From Bacteroidales bacterium (GTDB lineage: Bacteria; Bacteroidota; Bacteroidia; Bacteroidales; UBA10428), in assembly GCA_016929525.1 (NCBI GenBank), contig JAFGIP010000115.1, positions 48,829-112,828 of the forward strand: a stretch of DNA of 64,000 nt, given 5' to 3'. Both the position numbers and the translations under genes were made by a program. Below the pieces are notes generated by a model, which was not told where the DNA came from, searched no databases, and saw nothing but the letters and a program-made list of their open reading frames with translations. Below, piece by piece: positions 20,975 to 31,342 of the stretch; the first letter of the stretch is position 1; each line of letters starts with the position of its first letter.

Positions 20975-21805
20975 ATGAATCTTAAAGAATTTCTGGAATT
21001 TAAACTGATCAATACTGAGAAATTTCAGGTGACTGTTTATCACTTAATGCTGTTAGCGTTAATTTTTATCATCACAAGGATTATTTTATATGTCATTCAC
21101 CGAATTTTCCGCAGGCAGGAACAAAAAAAGTCCATTGAGCTAGGAACGTCACGTGCCATTTATCAGATAATTAAATATATACTCTGGATACTTGCCATTG
21201 TTATAGCCCTGGATACCATTGGACTAAAGATAACCTTCTTTCTTGCCAGTTCTGCTGCATTACTGGTTGGGCTTGGTCTTGGGCTGCAACAAATATTTCA
21301 GGATTTTATTTCAGGAATTACACTTCTCATAGAAGGCACACTTAAAGTTGGCGATATTATCCAAACTGCCAATGAGGAAGTTGGTCGTGTAAAAGAGATC
21401 AATATTCGAACATCTAAGCTTGAAACATGAGATAATATTATTTTAATAGTCCCAAATTCTAATCTTATCAATAGTAAAGTAATCAACTGGAGTCACCATG
21501 AAAAGAAAACCCGTTTCAAAGTAAAAGTTGGAGTTGCCTATGGATCAGATGTGCAACTGGTTAAGAAAGTGTTATTGGAATGTGCATCCAGTCATCAACA
21601 GATATTTAAAAATCCTCCTCCTTTTGTAAGGTTTATTGATTTCGGAAATTCGTCTCTCGATTTTGAACTATTATTCTATACAACTGAAACTTTCCGGGTT
21701 GAAGATACTAAAAGCGATATAAGGTATGCTATTGATGAGGCGTTCAGGAAAAATAAAATCAAAATCCCTTTCCCTCAAAGAGATGTTCATATAATGAAAG
21801 ATTAA
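20975..21805 (+). pseudogene. Mechanosensitive ion channel (MscS family) interrupted by one in-frame TGA at 21428-21430
   Basis: ORFs 20975-21430 and 21551-21805 share a frame (offset 576 nt) and nothing else stops between them: '...GDIIQTANEEVGRVKEINIRTSKLET*DNIILIVPNSNLINSKVINWSHHEKKTRFKVKVGVAYG...'. Confidence 0.8.
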
Positions 21806-21822
21806 ATTTTTTAAGAAAGTAA

Positions 21823-22476
21823 TCAGTCCTGATCTTTGTTTTTCCTTTTAATAATTTTAGCTTTCGATTCTTCCCTGTTTAGTAAACGCTCAATATTCTT
21901 CTGATGTGTTAGCACCAATAAAATTGAGACAATCATCGAAAATACAACCAGAGAAGAAATTGTTGATTTAAAAACAAAAATGATAAGAATCGGAAAAGAT
22001 ATACCGGCAATCATTGAACTGAGCGATACATAGCGTGTTGTTAAAAACACCACAACAAAGATACCGATGCATATTAGCGTTGGTTGCGGTTGTATAGCCA
22101 GGAGAAGACCGAGAAGTGTTGCTACACCTTTACCACCTTTAAATCCTACATATGCCGGAAAGATATGCCCCAATACAGCCGCAGCACCAAGTATCAGTTG
22201 AAAATTAATAAAGTCTTCTGTACCTGGTATATACACTTTTGTTACCCTTAAAAGAGTAACTGCAACATATCCTTTTAAAACATCAAACAAAAATACGGGT
22301 AACCCGGCTCTCCATCCCAGAACTCTAACCGTATTTGTAAAGCCCGCGTTTCCACTCCCGTGATCGCGAACATCTATATTGTAAAAATGTTTTCCAATCC
22401 AGACCGATGATGGTATTGAACCTAAAAGATAGGCTGAAATGATAAGTAAAATCTTAATTATCAATGACATAGTCAA
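21823..22476 (-). CDS. plsY: Glycerol-3-phosphate acyltransferase
   Basis: 'AYLLGSIPSSVWIGK', 'DVRDHGSGNAGFTNTVRVLG', 'GHIFPAYVGFKGGKGVATLLG'. Confidence 0.95.
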   Translation of the reverse strand: MTMSLIIKILLIISAYLLGSIPSSVWIGKHFYNIDVRDHGSGNAGFTNTVRVLGWRAGLPVFLFDVLKGYVAVTLLRVTKVYIPGTEDFINFQLILGAAAVLGHIFPAYVGFKGGKGVATLLGLLLAIQPQPTLICIGIFVVVFLTTRYVSLSSMIAGISFPILIIFVFKSTISSLVVFSMIVSILLVLTHQKNIERLLNREESKAKIIKRKNKDQD

Positions 22477-22621
22477 AGAACAAATAGTTATGGCGCTACA
22501 AATTTATAGTAAAATATTAATTATAAAAATTATATTGGTTACAATTTGAAAGCAATAAAAAATGAAAGCCCCCAAATTACTGAAATGGAGACTTTTAATA
22601 TCGAATTTGAAGTTATCAACA

Positions 22622-24229
22622 TCAGAGTTTTGGTCCGGCAGCAACCAAAGCTTTACCTTCATCGTTGTCGGTATATTTCTCAAAATTCTTAACAAACTTT
22701 GATGCCAGATCTTTTGCGTGTGCATCCCATTCAGAAGGATCGGTGTATGTATCTCTCGGATCCAGAATATTTGGATCAACTCCTTCCAGAGCAGTTGGAA
22801 CTTCTAGATTAAAGATCGGTATTGTCTTAGTTGGAGCTTTTTCAATTGAGCCATCCAGGATTCTGTCGATGATAGCACGTGTATCTTTTATCGAAATACG
22901 TTTACCTGTTCCATTCCAACCGGTATTTACCAGGTATGCTGTTGCACCATGTGCTTCCATCTTTCTAACAAGTTCTTCTCCGTATTTTGTTGGGTGAAGA
23001 GAGAGGAAAGCTGCGCCAAAACAAGCAGAAAATGTTGGCTGTGGTTCTATTACTCCTCTTTCGGTACCTGCTAATTTAGCAGTAAATCCTGATAAGAAAT
23101 GGTATTTAGTCTGATCAGGTGTAAGCTTTGAAACCGGAGGCATTACACCAAATGCGTCAGCCGTAAGGAAAATAACCTTTTTCGCATGACCCGCTTTTGA
23201 TACAGGTTTTATAATATTCTCAATATGATAAATCGGGTATGATACACGAGTATTCTCAGTTACAGATGCGTCATCGAAATCAATTTTCCCATTTTTATCA
23301 ACAGTAACATTTTCAAGCAGTGCATCGCGTTTAATGGCATTGTAAATATCGGGTTCGCTTTCTTTATCCAGGCGAATTGTTTTTGCATAACATCCCCCTT
23401 CAAAGTTAAAAACTCCGCCATCGTCCCATCCATGTTCATCATCGCCAATAAGCGCTCGTTTTGGATCGGTTGAAAGTGTGGTTTTACCTGTACCTGAAAG
23501 GCCAAAGAAAATAGCTACATCACCATCTTTCCCAACATTGGCACTGCAATGCATCGCAGCTATACCTCTTAATGGAAGATAGTAATTCATCATGGCGAAC
23601 ATACCCTTCTTCATTTCGCCACCATACCAGCTGCCTCCAAGCACGTGCATTCTTTCTGTTAAATTAAACACTGTAAATACATTGGAATTCAAGCCATGTT
23701 CTTTCCATTTTGGATTTGTAATTTTAGAACCATTCAGAGAAACAAAATCAGGTTTACCATAATTTTCAAGTTCCTCCTCTGTTGGTCTTATGAACATGTT
23801 CTTCACAAAATGTGCCTGCCAGGCAACTTCTACAATAAAACGTATTTTCAGTCTTGTATCCGGATTTGCCCCGAGAAAAGTATCCATAACATATAATCTT
23901 TTCCCGGATAATTGTTTGGTGACTATATCTTTAAGTTCCTTCCAGACTTCAGTTGTTGTTGGTTTATTATCGTTAGGGGACTTATCTGATGTCCACCAGA
24001 TAATATCCCTGGTAGTATTATCTTTAACAATAAATTTATCTTTTGGTGACCGACCAGTGAATATACCAGTCATTACATTTACAGCACCAAGTTCTGTTAT
24101 AACTCCCTTTTCAAAACCTTCAAGTTCAGGTTTTAATTCTTCTTCGTATAACTGGTCATACGTCGGATTATGAATTATTTCCTTAACATCTTTAATACCA
24201 TATATTTCCAATTCGTTTGGCTTTAGCAT
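22622..24229 (-). CDS. pckA: Phosphoenolpyruvate carboxykinase (ATP)
   Basis: '[12 protein letters not shown]', 'MHCSANVG', '[28 protein letters not shown]', '[12 protein letters not shown]'. Confidence 0.97.
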   Translation of the reverse strand: MLKPNELEIYGIKDVKEIIHNPTYDQLYEEELKPELEGFEKGVITELGAVNVMTGIFTGRSPKDKFIVKDNTTRDIIWWTSDKSPNDNKPTTTEVWKELKDIVTKQLSGKRLYVMDTFLGANPDTRLKIRFIVEVAWQAHFVKNMFIRPTEEELENYGKPDFVSLNGSKITNPKWKEHGLNSNVFTVFNLTERMHVLGGSWYGGEMKKGMFAMMNYYLPLRGIAAMHCSANVGKDGDVAIFFGLSGTGKTTLSTDPKRALIGDDEHGWDDGGVFNFEGGCYAKTIRLDKESEPDIYNAIKRDALLENVTVDKNGKIDFDDASVTENTRVSYPIYHIENIIKPVSKAGHAKKVIFLTADAFGVMPPVSKLTPDQTKYHFLSGFTAKLAGTERGVIEPQPTFSACFGAAFLSLHPTKYGEELVRKMEAHGATAYLVNTGWNGTGKRISIKDTRAIIDRILDGSIEKAPTKTIPIFNLEVPTALEGVDPNILDPRDTYTDPSEWDAHAKDLASKFVKNFEKYTDNDEGKALVAAGPKL

Positions 24230-24295
24230 TTTTAATAGTTTTAATGTTTATAATCAATTATCAGTCAAACTTTTTTACTTATTTTTTAGCGGCAC

Positions 24296-24303
24296 CAAAG
24301 ATA
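24296..24303 (-). promoter_or_regulatory. Candidate -7 box (TATCTTTG) for pckA
   Basis: Plus-strand CAAAGATA, exact TAnnTTTG match 67 nt upstream of the pckA start. Confidence 0.45.
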
Positions 24304-24455
24304 GGAAAAAAAACATTGAAGAACTGCATAGCTAAACTCTGGAATATCAGACATATTTTAGTTAATATTCCTTTAGGAATTTGGCTCTTAAGCACAACGG
24401 GAAGACAGGATTAATATTATCAAGCTTCTTCGATATGTTAAATAATTGTTATTTT

Positions 24456-25703
24456 TTACTCAAGATCATGAATTACCAGACCGCTTCTTAGTTTCGGCTC
24501 AAACCACGTAGTTTTTGGTGGCATAATATTATCTGTATCGGCAATTCGCATAAGCTGTTCCATCGATACCGGATATAACGCAAAAGCTACTTTTATCTCA
24601 CCACTGTCAACTCTTTTTACAAGTTCTTCCAACCCACGAATTCCACCCACAAAATCAATTCTGTCAGAATTTCTTAAGTCTTTAATATCAAGTAAAGGTT
24701 CGAGGATATATTTCGAAAGTACTGTGACGTCAAGACATTCTATGGGATCAGAATCATCATATGTTCCCGGTTTGGCTTTCAGTAAATACCATTTTTTACT
24801 CAGATACATCGAGAACTCGTGAACAATTGAGGGTTTCAGGATTTCCGCTGATTCCGTTATAATATCGAAATGATGGGCAACTTTGTCTATAAAATCTTTT
24901 TCAGATAATCCATTCAAGTCTTTCACAACACGGTTGTAATCGATAATGGTCAGCTGGCTTGCCGGAAAATGTACTGCCAAAAAATAATTATACTCCTCAT
25001 CACCTGTATGTTGAGGATTCTGCCTTTTTCTTTCTTCACCAACATGAGCTGCTGCCGCAGTCCGGTGATGGCCATCTGCAACATAAGTATACTTAATCTC
25101 CTTTCTGAATATTCTTTCAATCTCTTTTATATCTTCTTCACTGTCTATTATCCATAGAGTATGCCCAACGCCATCGGGTGTTTTGAAATTGTAAACCGGA
25201 TCTGCTTTTATGATTCTGCTTACAATCTCATTTATTCCCTTGTTATCCGGATATGCAAAAAAAACAGGTTCTGCATTGAAATTTGTGGTACGGATATGAT
25301 TCTTTCTGTCTTCTTCTTTAACAGGTCTCGTTAATTCATGCTTTTTAATAATGTTATTCAGATAATCCTCAACGCTTGCGCAACCCACTAATCCAAACTG
25401 TGTCTTGCCCCACATGCTTTGTGCATATATATAATACGATTCAGACTTTTCCTGAAAAAATATCTTTTTCTCAATGAGTTTATTAAGGTTCTCCTTCCCT
25501 TTTTCATAAACTGCATTATCGTAATGATCAATATCCTCCGGGAGGTCAATCTCTGGTTTAACAACATGCAGAAATGTATGCGGGTTATCTTTTGCTTCCT
25601 CTCGGGCTTCATCGGAATTTAGTACATCGTACGGTCTGGAGGCAATACGATCAACCAACTCCTTCACAGGGCGAAATCCCCTGAAGGGTTTAACAATAGC
25701 CAT
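24456..25703 (-). CDS. DUF1015 family protein (HTH-like/ serine-pathway linked)
   Basis: 'IVKPFRGFRPVKELVDRIASRPYDVLNSDEAREEA', 'YVADGHHRTAAA' typical of DUF1015; sits in an operon with serA and serC. Confidence 0.88.
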   Translation of the reverse strand: MAIVKPFRGFRPVKELVDRIASRPYDVLNSDEAREEAKDNPHTFLHVVKPEIDLPEDIDHYDNAVYEKGKENLNKLIEKKIFFQEKSESYYIYAQSMWGKTQFGLVGCASVEDYLNNIIKKHELTRPVKEEDRKNHIRTTNFNAEPVFFAYPDNKGINEIVSRIIKADPVYNFKTPDGVGHTLWIIDSEEDIKEIERIFRKEIKYTYVADGHHRTAAAAHVGEERKRQNPQHTGDEEYNYFLAVHFPASQLTIIDYNRVVKDLNGLSEKDFIDKVAHHFDIITESAEILKPSIVHEFSMYLSKKWYLLKAKPGTYDDSDPIECLDVTVLSKYILEPLLDIKDLRNSDRIDFVGGIRGLEELVKRVDSGEIKVAFALYPVSMEQLMRIADTDNIMPPKTTWFEPKLRSGLVIHDLE

Positions 25704-25735
25704 AAATAATAGAATAGGTTTTAATAAATAATAAT

Positions 25736-26656
25736 TTAATTGACTTTATATGTGGTATCACCATTTTTCAGGAATCCAATAATTTGTCGAGCGGCAGCCA
25801 AACCTGCATTTATATTTGCTTCAGCTGTTTGTGCTCCCATTTTTTTAGGTGTCCAGAAAAAGCGGCCTTCATATTTTGCAGCAATTTCATCCATGCAATC
25901 GGGAGCTATATCAGTGATATACCTGAAATCCGGTCTTTCAGCAAACATTTTCAACAGTGAATCTTCATCAATGATCTCCTTACGAGCTGTATTTACAATT
26001 GTCGCACCTTCAGACATTAAGGACATCAGGTCGTAATTGATAATTTTTTTTGTTTCGTCATTTGCAGGGAGATTAACCGCAACATACTGACATTTTTTAT
26101 ATAAATCCTTTACATTGTCTTCGAACTTTACACCATCATTCTCAATCTCAATTTTATCTATGAACGGGTCGTGGGCATGTATTTCCATTCCCAAACCTTT
26201 GCCAATGTGTCCCATTATTTTACCTATATGTCCATAAGCGTGGAGCCCAAAAGTTTTACCCCTTAATTCAGTTCCGGCCTTTCCATTGAAACCATTTCTG
26301 TTCAGATAAATCATCATACCCAACCCCAATTCGGCAACTGCATTTGAATTCTGACCAGGTGTATTCATTACTACAATTCCTTTTGAGCTTGAAGCCTGAA
26401 GATCAATATTGTCATATCCGGCCCCTGCCCTGACCACTATTTTAAGATTTTTAGCAGCATCAATTACTTTGCTGTCAACAATATCGCTTCTGACAATCAG
26501 AGCTTCAACATCGAAAACTGCATCTATAAGTTCATCCTGATTTGCATATTTTTCCAGGAGTACCATCTCAAATCCTGCGTCTTCGCAAATTTTGGCTATA
26601 CCTTTCGTTGCCACTGGTGCAAAAGGTTTTACAGTTGCTACAAGTACTTTAGTCAT
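25736..26656 (-). CDS. D-3-phosphoglycerate dehydrogenase-like 2-hydroxyacid dehydrogenase
   Basis: 'IVVRAGAGYDNIDLQASSSKGIVVMNTPGQNSNAVAELGLGMM', 'FGLHAYGHIGKIMG', adjacent to serC. Confidence 0.88.
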   Translation of the reverse strand: MTKVLVATVKPFAPVATKGIAKICEDAGFEMVLLEKYANQDELIDAVFDVEALIVRSDIVDSKVIDAAKNLKIVVRAGAGYDNIDLQASSSKGIVVMNTPGQNSNAVAELGLGMMIYLNRNGFNGKAGTELRGKTFGLHAYGHIGKIMGHIGKGLGMEIHAHDPFIDKIEIENDGVKFEDNVKDLYKKCQYVAVNLPANDETKKIINYDLMSLMSEGATIVNTARKEIIDEDSLLKMFAERPDFRYITDIAPDCMDEIAAKYEGRFFWTPKKMGAQTAEANINAGLAAARQIIGFLKNGDTTYKVN

Positions 26657-26667
26657 ATTAATATTTT

Positions 26668-27738
26668 TTATATACCGGTTTCAAATTCTTTCATTGCATC
26701 AATAAGAGCTTTTACACTCTCAATCGGTTGGGCATTATAAATAGATGCCCGGAATCCGCCAACAGATCGGTGTCCTTTAACTCCAACCATTCCCTTCGAT
26801 TGTGTAAATTCAAGAAATTCGGTTTCTTTTTCTTTATATTCATCCGCCATAACAAAAGTTACATTCATTAATGACCGATCTTCAGCATCAGGTACATTCG
26901 ATTTGAACATTTTATTTCTGTCAATTTCATCATAAAGAATATTTGCCTTTTCAATATTCATTTTCTGAATTCCTTCAACTCCACCCTGCTGTTTAACCCA
27001 CTTCATCGTTTGGAGACTGGCATATATCGCCATACAGGAAGGTGTATTATAAAGCGATTCCTTCTCAATATGAATATTATAATCGAGCATGGATGGTATT
27101 GCTCGGTCTACTTTACCAAGAATGTCTTTCCTGATAATGGCAAAAGCAACTCCTGCCGGACCAATATTCTTTTGTGCACCTCCGTAAATAATAGCATATT
27201 TGGACACATCCACCGGTCTGCTCAATATATCTGAAGAAGCATCAGCTACCAGAGGAACAGGAGAATCAATATCTTTTTTTAATTCGGTACCAAATATGGT
27301 GTTATTGGTAGTAATATGGAAGTAATCTGCATCTTTAGGGACTGTATAATCTTTTGGAATGTAAGTATAATTTTTATCCTTCGATGAAGCTACGATCTCT
27401 ACTTCCCCGAAATACTTTGCTTCTTTTATTGCTTTCGAGGACCATGAACCAGTATCAAGATAAGCGGCTTTCTTCTGTAAAAGATTATAAGGAACCATGC
27501 AGAACTGTAAACTTGCTCCACCCTGCAGGAAAATTATGGCATGTGACGACGGAACCTGCAACAATTCACGCATTACTGACTCAGCTTCTTTAATAATGGC
27601 ATCAAAATCTTTCGACCGATGCGATATTTCCATCACAGATAAACCTGATCCGTTAAGATCTAAAACCGCCTTCGCGGTTTGTTCAAGTGCATACTTCGGA
27701 AGTATCGATGGTCCGGCGTTAAAATTGTGTTTTTTCAT
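26668..27738 (-). CDS. serC: Phosphoserine aminotransferase
   Basis: '[17 protein letters not shown]', 'ISHRSKDF', '[17 protein letters not shown]', '[17 protein letters not shown]', '[15 protein letters not shown]'. Confidence 0.96.
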   Translation of the reverse strand: MKKHNFNAGPSILPKYALEQTAKAVLDLNGSGLSVMEISHRSKDFDAIIKEAESVMRELLQVPSSHAIIFLQGGASLQFCMVPYNLLQKKAAYLDTGSWSSKAIKEAKYFGEVEIVASSKDKNYTYIPKDYTVPKDADYFHITTNNTIFGTELKKDIDSPVPLVADASSDILSRPVDVSKYAIIYGGAQKNIGPAGVAFAIIRKDILGKVDRAIPSMLDYNIHIEKESLYNTPSCMAIYASLQTMKWVKQQGGVEGIQKMNIEKANILYDEIDRNKMFKSNVPDAEDRSLMNVTFVMADEYKEKETEFLEFTQSKGMVGVKGHRSVGGFRASIYNAQPIESVKALIDAMKEFETGI

Positions 27739-28061
27739 TTCTGCATATTTTAAAAGAAATATTTTTTTTAATTAACCATTCAGACTTGGTTTATTTGCAG
27801 TTGTATTACAAATAGATCGAAATGGACTGTCTGGCAAGGGTTTTTTGATTTAGTTGTTAATTAAATAACAAATAAAATAGTGGGTTAAATGTACAAAAAT
27901 ATCTGAAGGATAAAAGATTCCGTTAGAAAATATATTTCTACAACTTACTAACAGGTTATGTTTAATATTTTTTTTGAGATCAATATTAAATTCATTGTTT
28001 CTTTCTGCTATAGTATTTTGTAAATTAACTCAATCAAATCTTAGCCAAATTTAAAACTATT

Positions 28062-29354
28062 ATGGAAAAACTATTTCAGCTAAAGAAAGCCGGGAGTACG
28101 GTTAAGCAGGAGATAGTAGCCGGCATTACAACATTTATGACTTTAGCATACATACTTGCCGTGAATCCGGATATTCTGTGTGCAACTGGTATGGATAAAG
28201 GGGCTGTTTTCACTGCAACTATATTGGCATCGGTTGTGGGTATACTTCTGATGGCTTTCCTGGCCAATCTCCCCTTTGCCATGGCTCCGGGTATGGGACT
28301 TAATGCATTTTTTGCCTATACAGTTGTCCTTGGAATGGGATATACGTGGCAGACTGCTCTTGCCGCTGTTTTCCTTGAAGGAATCATTTTCATTATTCTA
28401 ACAGCATTAAATATCCGGGAGGCTATTGTCAATTCAATTCCAATAAGTATTAAACATGCGATTTCTGTTGGAATAGGTTTATTTATTGCACTGATAGGTT
28501 TGAAAAATGCAGGTATTGTTGTCAGTAATGATAATACCATGGTTAGTTTAGGTAATCTTGATGATCCGGCCGTATGGATATCATTTGCGGGTTTGCTTAT
28601 TATTAGTGTTTTACTTGTACTCAAGATTAAAGGAGCAATACTGACAGGAATGGTTGCAGCTACACTGCTAGGAATTCCTTTTCACATAACAACTGTTCCT
28701 CAGGATGGAATAATTAGTCTTCCTCCATCTCTTGGTCCGACTTTTATGAAATTTGATTTCAATTCACTTCTGGAACCTGACATTCTTGTTGTGCTTTTTA
28801 CATTTCTTTTTGTTGATATGTTCGATACGGTAGGAACATTAATAGGAGTTAGCAGTAAAGCAAACATGCTCGACGAAAAGGGAAATGTACCAAGGGCAAA
28901 ACAAGCCCTTTTCGCCGATGCATTTGGTACTACCGTTGGCGCTTTGTTTGGAACAAGTACAGTAACAACATATGTTGAAAGCGCTGCCGGTGTATCTGAA
29001 GGAGGCAGAACCGGGTTAACTGCCCTGGTTGTTGCCATTATGTTCTTACTGGCATTATTTTTTGCGCCGGTATTTTTAATGATACCCGGAGCTGCAACAG
29101 CACCTGCGCTGGTGATTGTCGGCATGCTTATGATCTCACCCATCTCAAAAATTGACCTGGAAAATTATATCGATGCAATTCCGGTTTTTCTTACGATAAT
29201 AATGATGCCGCTTACATTCAGTATAAGCGAAGGAATAGTATTTGGCATATTAAGCTATGTGCTAATCCGCATATTAAGTGGTAAGTTCAAAAAAATGTCA
29301 CCAGTATTGATCATACTGGCTGTACTTTTTATTTTAAAATTTATTCTTTCGTAA
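28062..29354 (+). CDS. NCS2 family purine (guanine/hypoxanthine) permease
   Basis: 'EIVAGITTFMTLAYILAVNPDIL', 'MAPGMGLNAFFAYTVVLGMGYTWQTALAAVF', 'ESAAGVSEGGRTGLTA'. Confidence 0.93.
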   Translation: MEKLFQLKKAGSTVKQEIVAGITTFMTLAYILAVNPDILCATGMDKGAVFTATILASVVGILLMAFLANLPFAMAPGMGLNAFFAYTVVLGMGYTWQTALAAVFLEGIIFIILTALNIREAIVNSIPISIKHAISVGIGLFIALIGLKNAGIVVSNDNTMVSLGNLDDPAVWISFAGLLIISVLLVLKIKGAILTGMVAATLLGIPFHITTVPQDGIISLPPSLGPTFMKFDFNSLLEPDILVVLFTFLFVDMFDTVGTLIGVSSKANMLDEKGNVPRAKQALFADAFGTTVGALFGTSTVTTYVESAAGVSEGGRTGLTALVVAIMFLLALFFAPVFLMIPGAATAPALVIVGMLMISPISKIDLENYIDAIPVFLTIIMMPLTFSISEGIVFGILSYVLIRILSGKFKKMSPVLIILAVLFILKFILS

Positions 29355-29358
29355 AAAA

Positions 29359-30081
29359 TCAACCAGAGACCGGAACCAGGTAATTTTCTTTTAAAACGGG
29401 AATTTTTTTAGTGATATCGAAAGTATGACAATACCCGATAACATCGTCAAGCTTATTTTTCTTTAACCTGTGCCGCTGAGCTACCTTATCGATATACCCA
29501 ATAAGGTCTTTCTTTGCTATATTCCAAAGATCTATTGCCGCCAGTGTTGAATCGCAGATCGATTCAAATCCTTTATTTTGAAGAACTGCCTCTGCAAGTG
29601 CTCCTGCAAATAAAGTATCTTCAAGGTTAAATTTTCTTTTCCACCCGGCACATAAAATAATCAGATCACGATCCTCTTTAATGATATGCTCAACCAGTGC
29701 TCCATGATTAAGGTATGATCCGATGAGCACCTGGTAGCTATGCGCCGCCATCATAATAGTATTTGTACCGTTAGTTGTGCTATAGACAATTTCTTTGTCT
29801 CTGACCCTTTCCGGGGTAAAATTAAACGGTGAGTTTCCAAAATCTGCAAATTCTCGCACTATTCCATCTCTTTCGGCAGCTACCATATAACCCTTTTTTT
29901 TGTATGCTTTGGCTTCTTCAAGTGTGGCAACCGGTAATATTTTTTTTACACCGTTCATAAACGCAGTACAGATTGCCGATGTTGCCCTCAATACATCAAC
30001 AACAACTACAATTGCATTATCGCTTTTAAAAGTATCATAAACTGCTGGCGTTAAACAAACCTCGACAGATTTTTTCCTCAT
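29359..30081 (-). CDS. ComB-like 2-phosphosulfolactate phosphatase family protein
   Basis: 'AIVVVDVLRATSAICTAFMNGVKKILPV', 'GFADFGNSPFNFT'-like, 'YSTTNGTNTI' motifs of the ComB family. Confidence 0.85.
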   Translation of the reverse strand: MRKKSVEVCLTPAVYDTFKSDNAIVVVVDVLRATSAICTAFMNGVKKILPVATLEEAKAYKKKGYMVAAERDGIVREFADFGNSPFNFTPERVRDKEIVYSTTNGTNTIMMAAHSYQVLIGSYLNHGALVEHIIKEDRDLIILCAGWKRKFNLEDTLFAGALAEAVLQNKGFESICDSTLAAIDLWNIAKKDLIGYIDKVAQRHRLKKNKLDDVIGYCHTFDITKKIPVLKENYLVPVSG

Positions 30082-30087
30082 GTAATT

Positions 30088-31173
30088 TTATTTTATAAAA
30101 GGAGGTTTAACAACACAGGCCTTCAGGCTTTTATTTCTGACCGATATAAATATTTCACTTTGCGGATCGGAGAATTCCTTTTGGATATATCCCATTCCAA
30201 TTCCCTTTTTACTGATGGGAGACATTGTTCCTGATGTTACATTCCCAATAACTTTATTATCCTTATCCAATATCTCATAGTCTTTTCTTGGAATGCCCCT
30301 GTCTACCATTTCAAACCCTATTAATCTTCGTTTTGTCCCCTGTTCTTTTTCTGAGATCAATAAGGCTTTATCAATAAAATCTTCTTTTTTATTTGTTTTC
30401 ACAATCCAGCCAAGTCCCGCTTCTATCGGAGATGTTGATTCGTCGATATCGTTCCCGTACAGACAATAACCCATTTCAAGACGTAAAGTATCCCGTGCTG
30501 CAAGTCCCGCCGGCAATATACCATACTCGTTACCGATTTCCATCAATTTATCCCATAATTTAGGAGCATCTTCGTTTCTGCAATATAATTCAAAACCTCC
30601 TGCTCCGGTATATCCGGTAGCCGATATTATGACATTATTTATTGCAGCAACACTATCAACAACAAAGTTGAAATTCTTTATATTATCTGAACTGAAATTT
30701 ACCAAAGAATTCAATATGTCAGACGCTTTCGGCCCCTGTAATGCAATTAGAGACATTTGATAGGAAATATCCTCGATTTTTGCATCAAATGAATTATGAT
30801 ACATTATCCAGGCCAAATCTTTTTCTTTGTTAGAAGCATTTACTACCAGCATATATCTTTCAATATCGTGTTTAAAGATGATAATGTCATCAATTATTCC
30901 CCCTTTACCATTAGGCATGCAGGTATACTGAGCCTGTCCGTCGATCAGCTTACTAACATCATTTGTCGTTACATACTGTAACAGATCTTTTGCCTGTTTT
31001 CCATTTACGATAAACTCACCCATATGAGAGGCATCAAATAGTCCTGCAGCATTTCTAACAGCTAAATGCTCTTTAGTGATTCCGGAATATTCAAGTGGCA
31101 TATTAAAACCTGCAAATTCAACCATGCGGGCACCCAGATCAATATGTTTTTGGGTTAAGGCTGTATTCTTCAT
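30088..31173 (-). CDS. gcvT: Glycine cleavage system aminomethyltransferase (T-protein)
   Basis: 'GARMVEFAGFNMPLEYSGITKEHLAVRNAAGLFDASHMGEF', 'IALQGPKA', 'ATGYTGAGGFELY', 'LAARDTLRLEMGYCLYGNDID'. Confidence 0.97.
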   Translation of the reverse strand: MKNTALTQKHIDLGARMVEFAGFNMPLEYSGITKEHLAVRNAAGLFDASHMGEFIVNGKQAKDLLQYVTTNDVSKLIDGQAQYTCMPNGKGGIIDDIIIFKHDIERYMLVVNASNKEKDLAWIMYHNSFDAKIEDISYQMSLIALQGPKASDILNSLVNFSSDNIKNFNFVVDSVAAINNVIISATGYTGAGGFELYCRNEDAPKLWDKLMEIGNEYGILPAGLAARDTLRLEMGYCLYGNDIDESTSPIEAGLGWIVKTNKKEDFIDKALLISEKEQGTKRRLIGFEMVDRGIPRKDYEILDKDNKVIGNVTSGTMSPISKKGIGMGYIQKEFSDPQSEIFISVRNKSLKACVVKPPFIK

Positions 31174-31195
31174 AATATTTTTTAACGGTAAAGTG

Positions 31196-31203
31196 CAAAA
31201 GTA
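31196..31203 (-). promoter_or_regulatory. Candidate -7 box (TACTTTTG) for gcvT
   Basis: Plus-strand CAAAAGTA, exact TAnnTTTG match 23 nt upstream of the gcvT start. Confidence 0.5.
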
Positions 31204-31342
31204 AAAATAATGTGAAAAGTAAATAATGATAACTTACATAATAACCATGATCAATAAATTTTTAGTAAGACATGTATGAAAATAAGTAATCTTCTTATAC
31301 CGAATATCCTGATTTCAGTTTAATTTATTTAATGCGGAGAAT

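Noticed and set aside
21428-21430. Selenocysteine or genome-wide TGA recoding at the mscS stop
   Set aside because: TGA is a normal terminator elsewhere here (rfbA, phosphohexomutase); expected residue is not Cys/Sec and no SECIS-like hairpin is apparent directly after the codon.
22504-22779. 91-aa minus-strand ORF downstream of/overlapping pckA
   Set aside because: Overlaps the pckA 3' end out of frame; hydrophobic tail comes from AT-rich intergenic DNA.
23790-24173. 127-aa plus-strand ORF within pckA
   Set aside because: Antisense to the conserved N-terminal half of pckA, low-information sequence.
27739-28061. Purine riboswitch upstream of the NCS2 permease
   Set aside because: No recognisable purine-aptamer core or paired loops found by eye in this AT-rich gap.
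28076-29143. Three minus-strand ORFs (68, 102, 147 aa) inside the NCS2 permease gene
   Set aside because: Antisense to a well-supported permease; no family motifs or independent start context.
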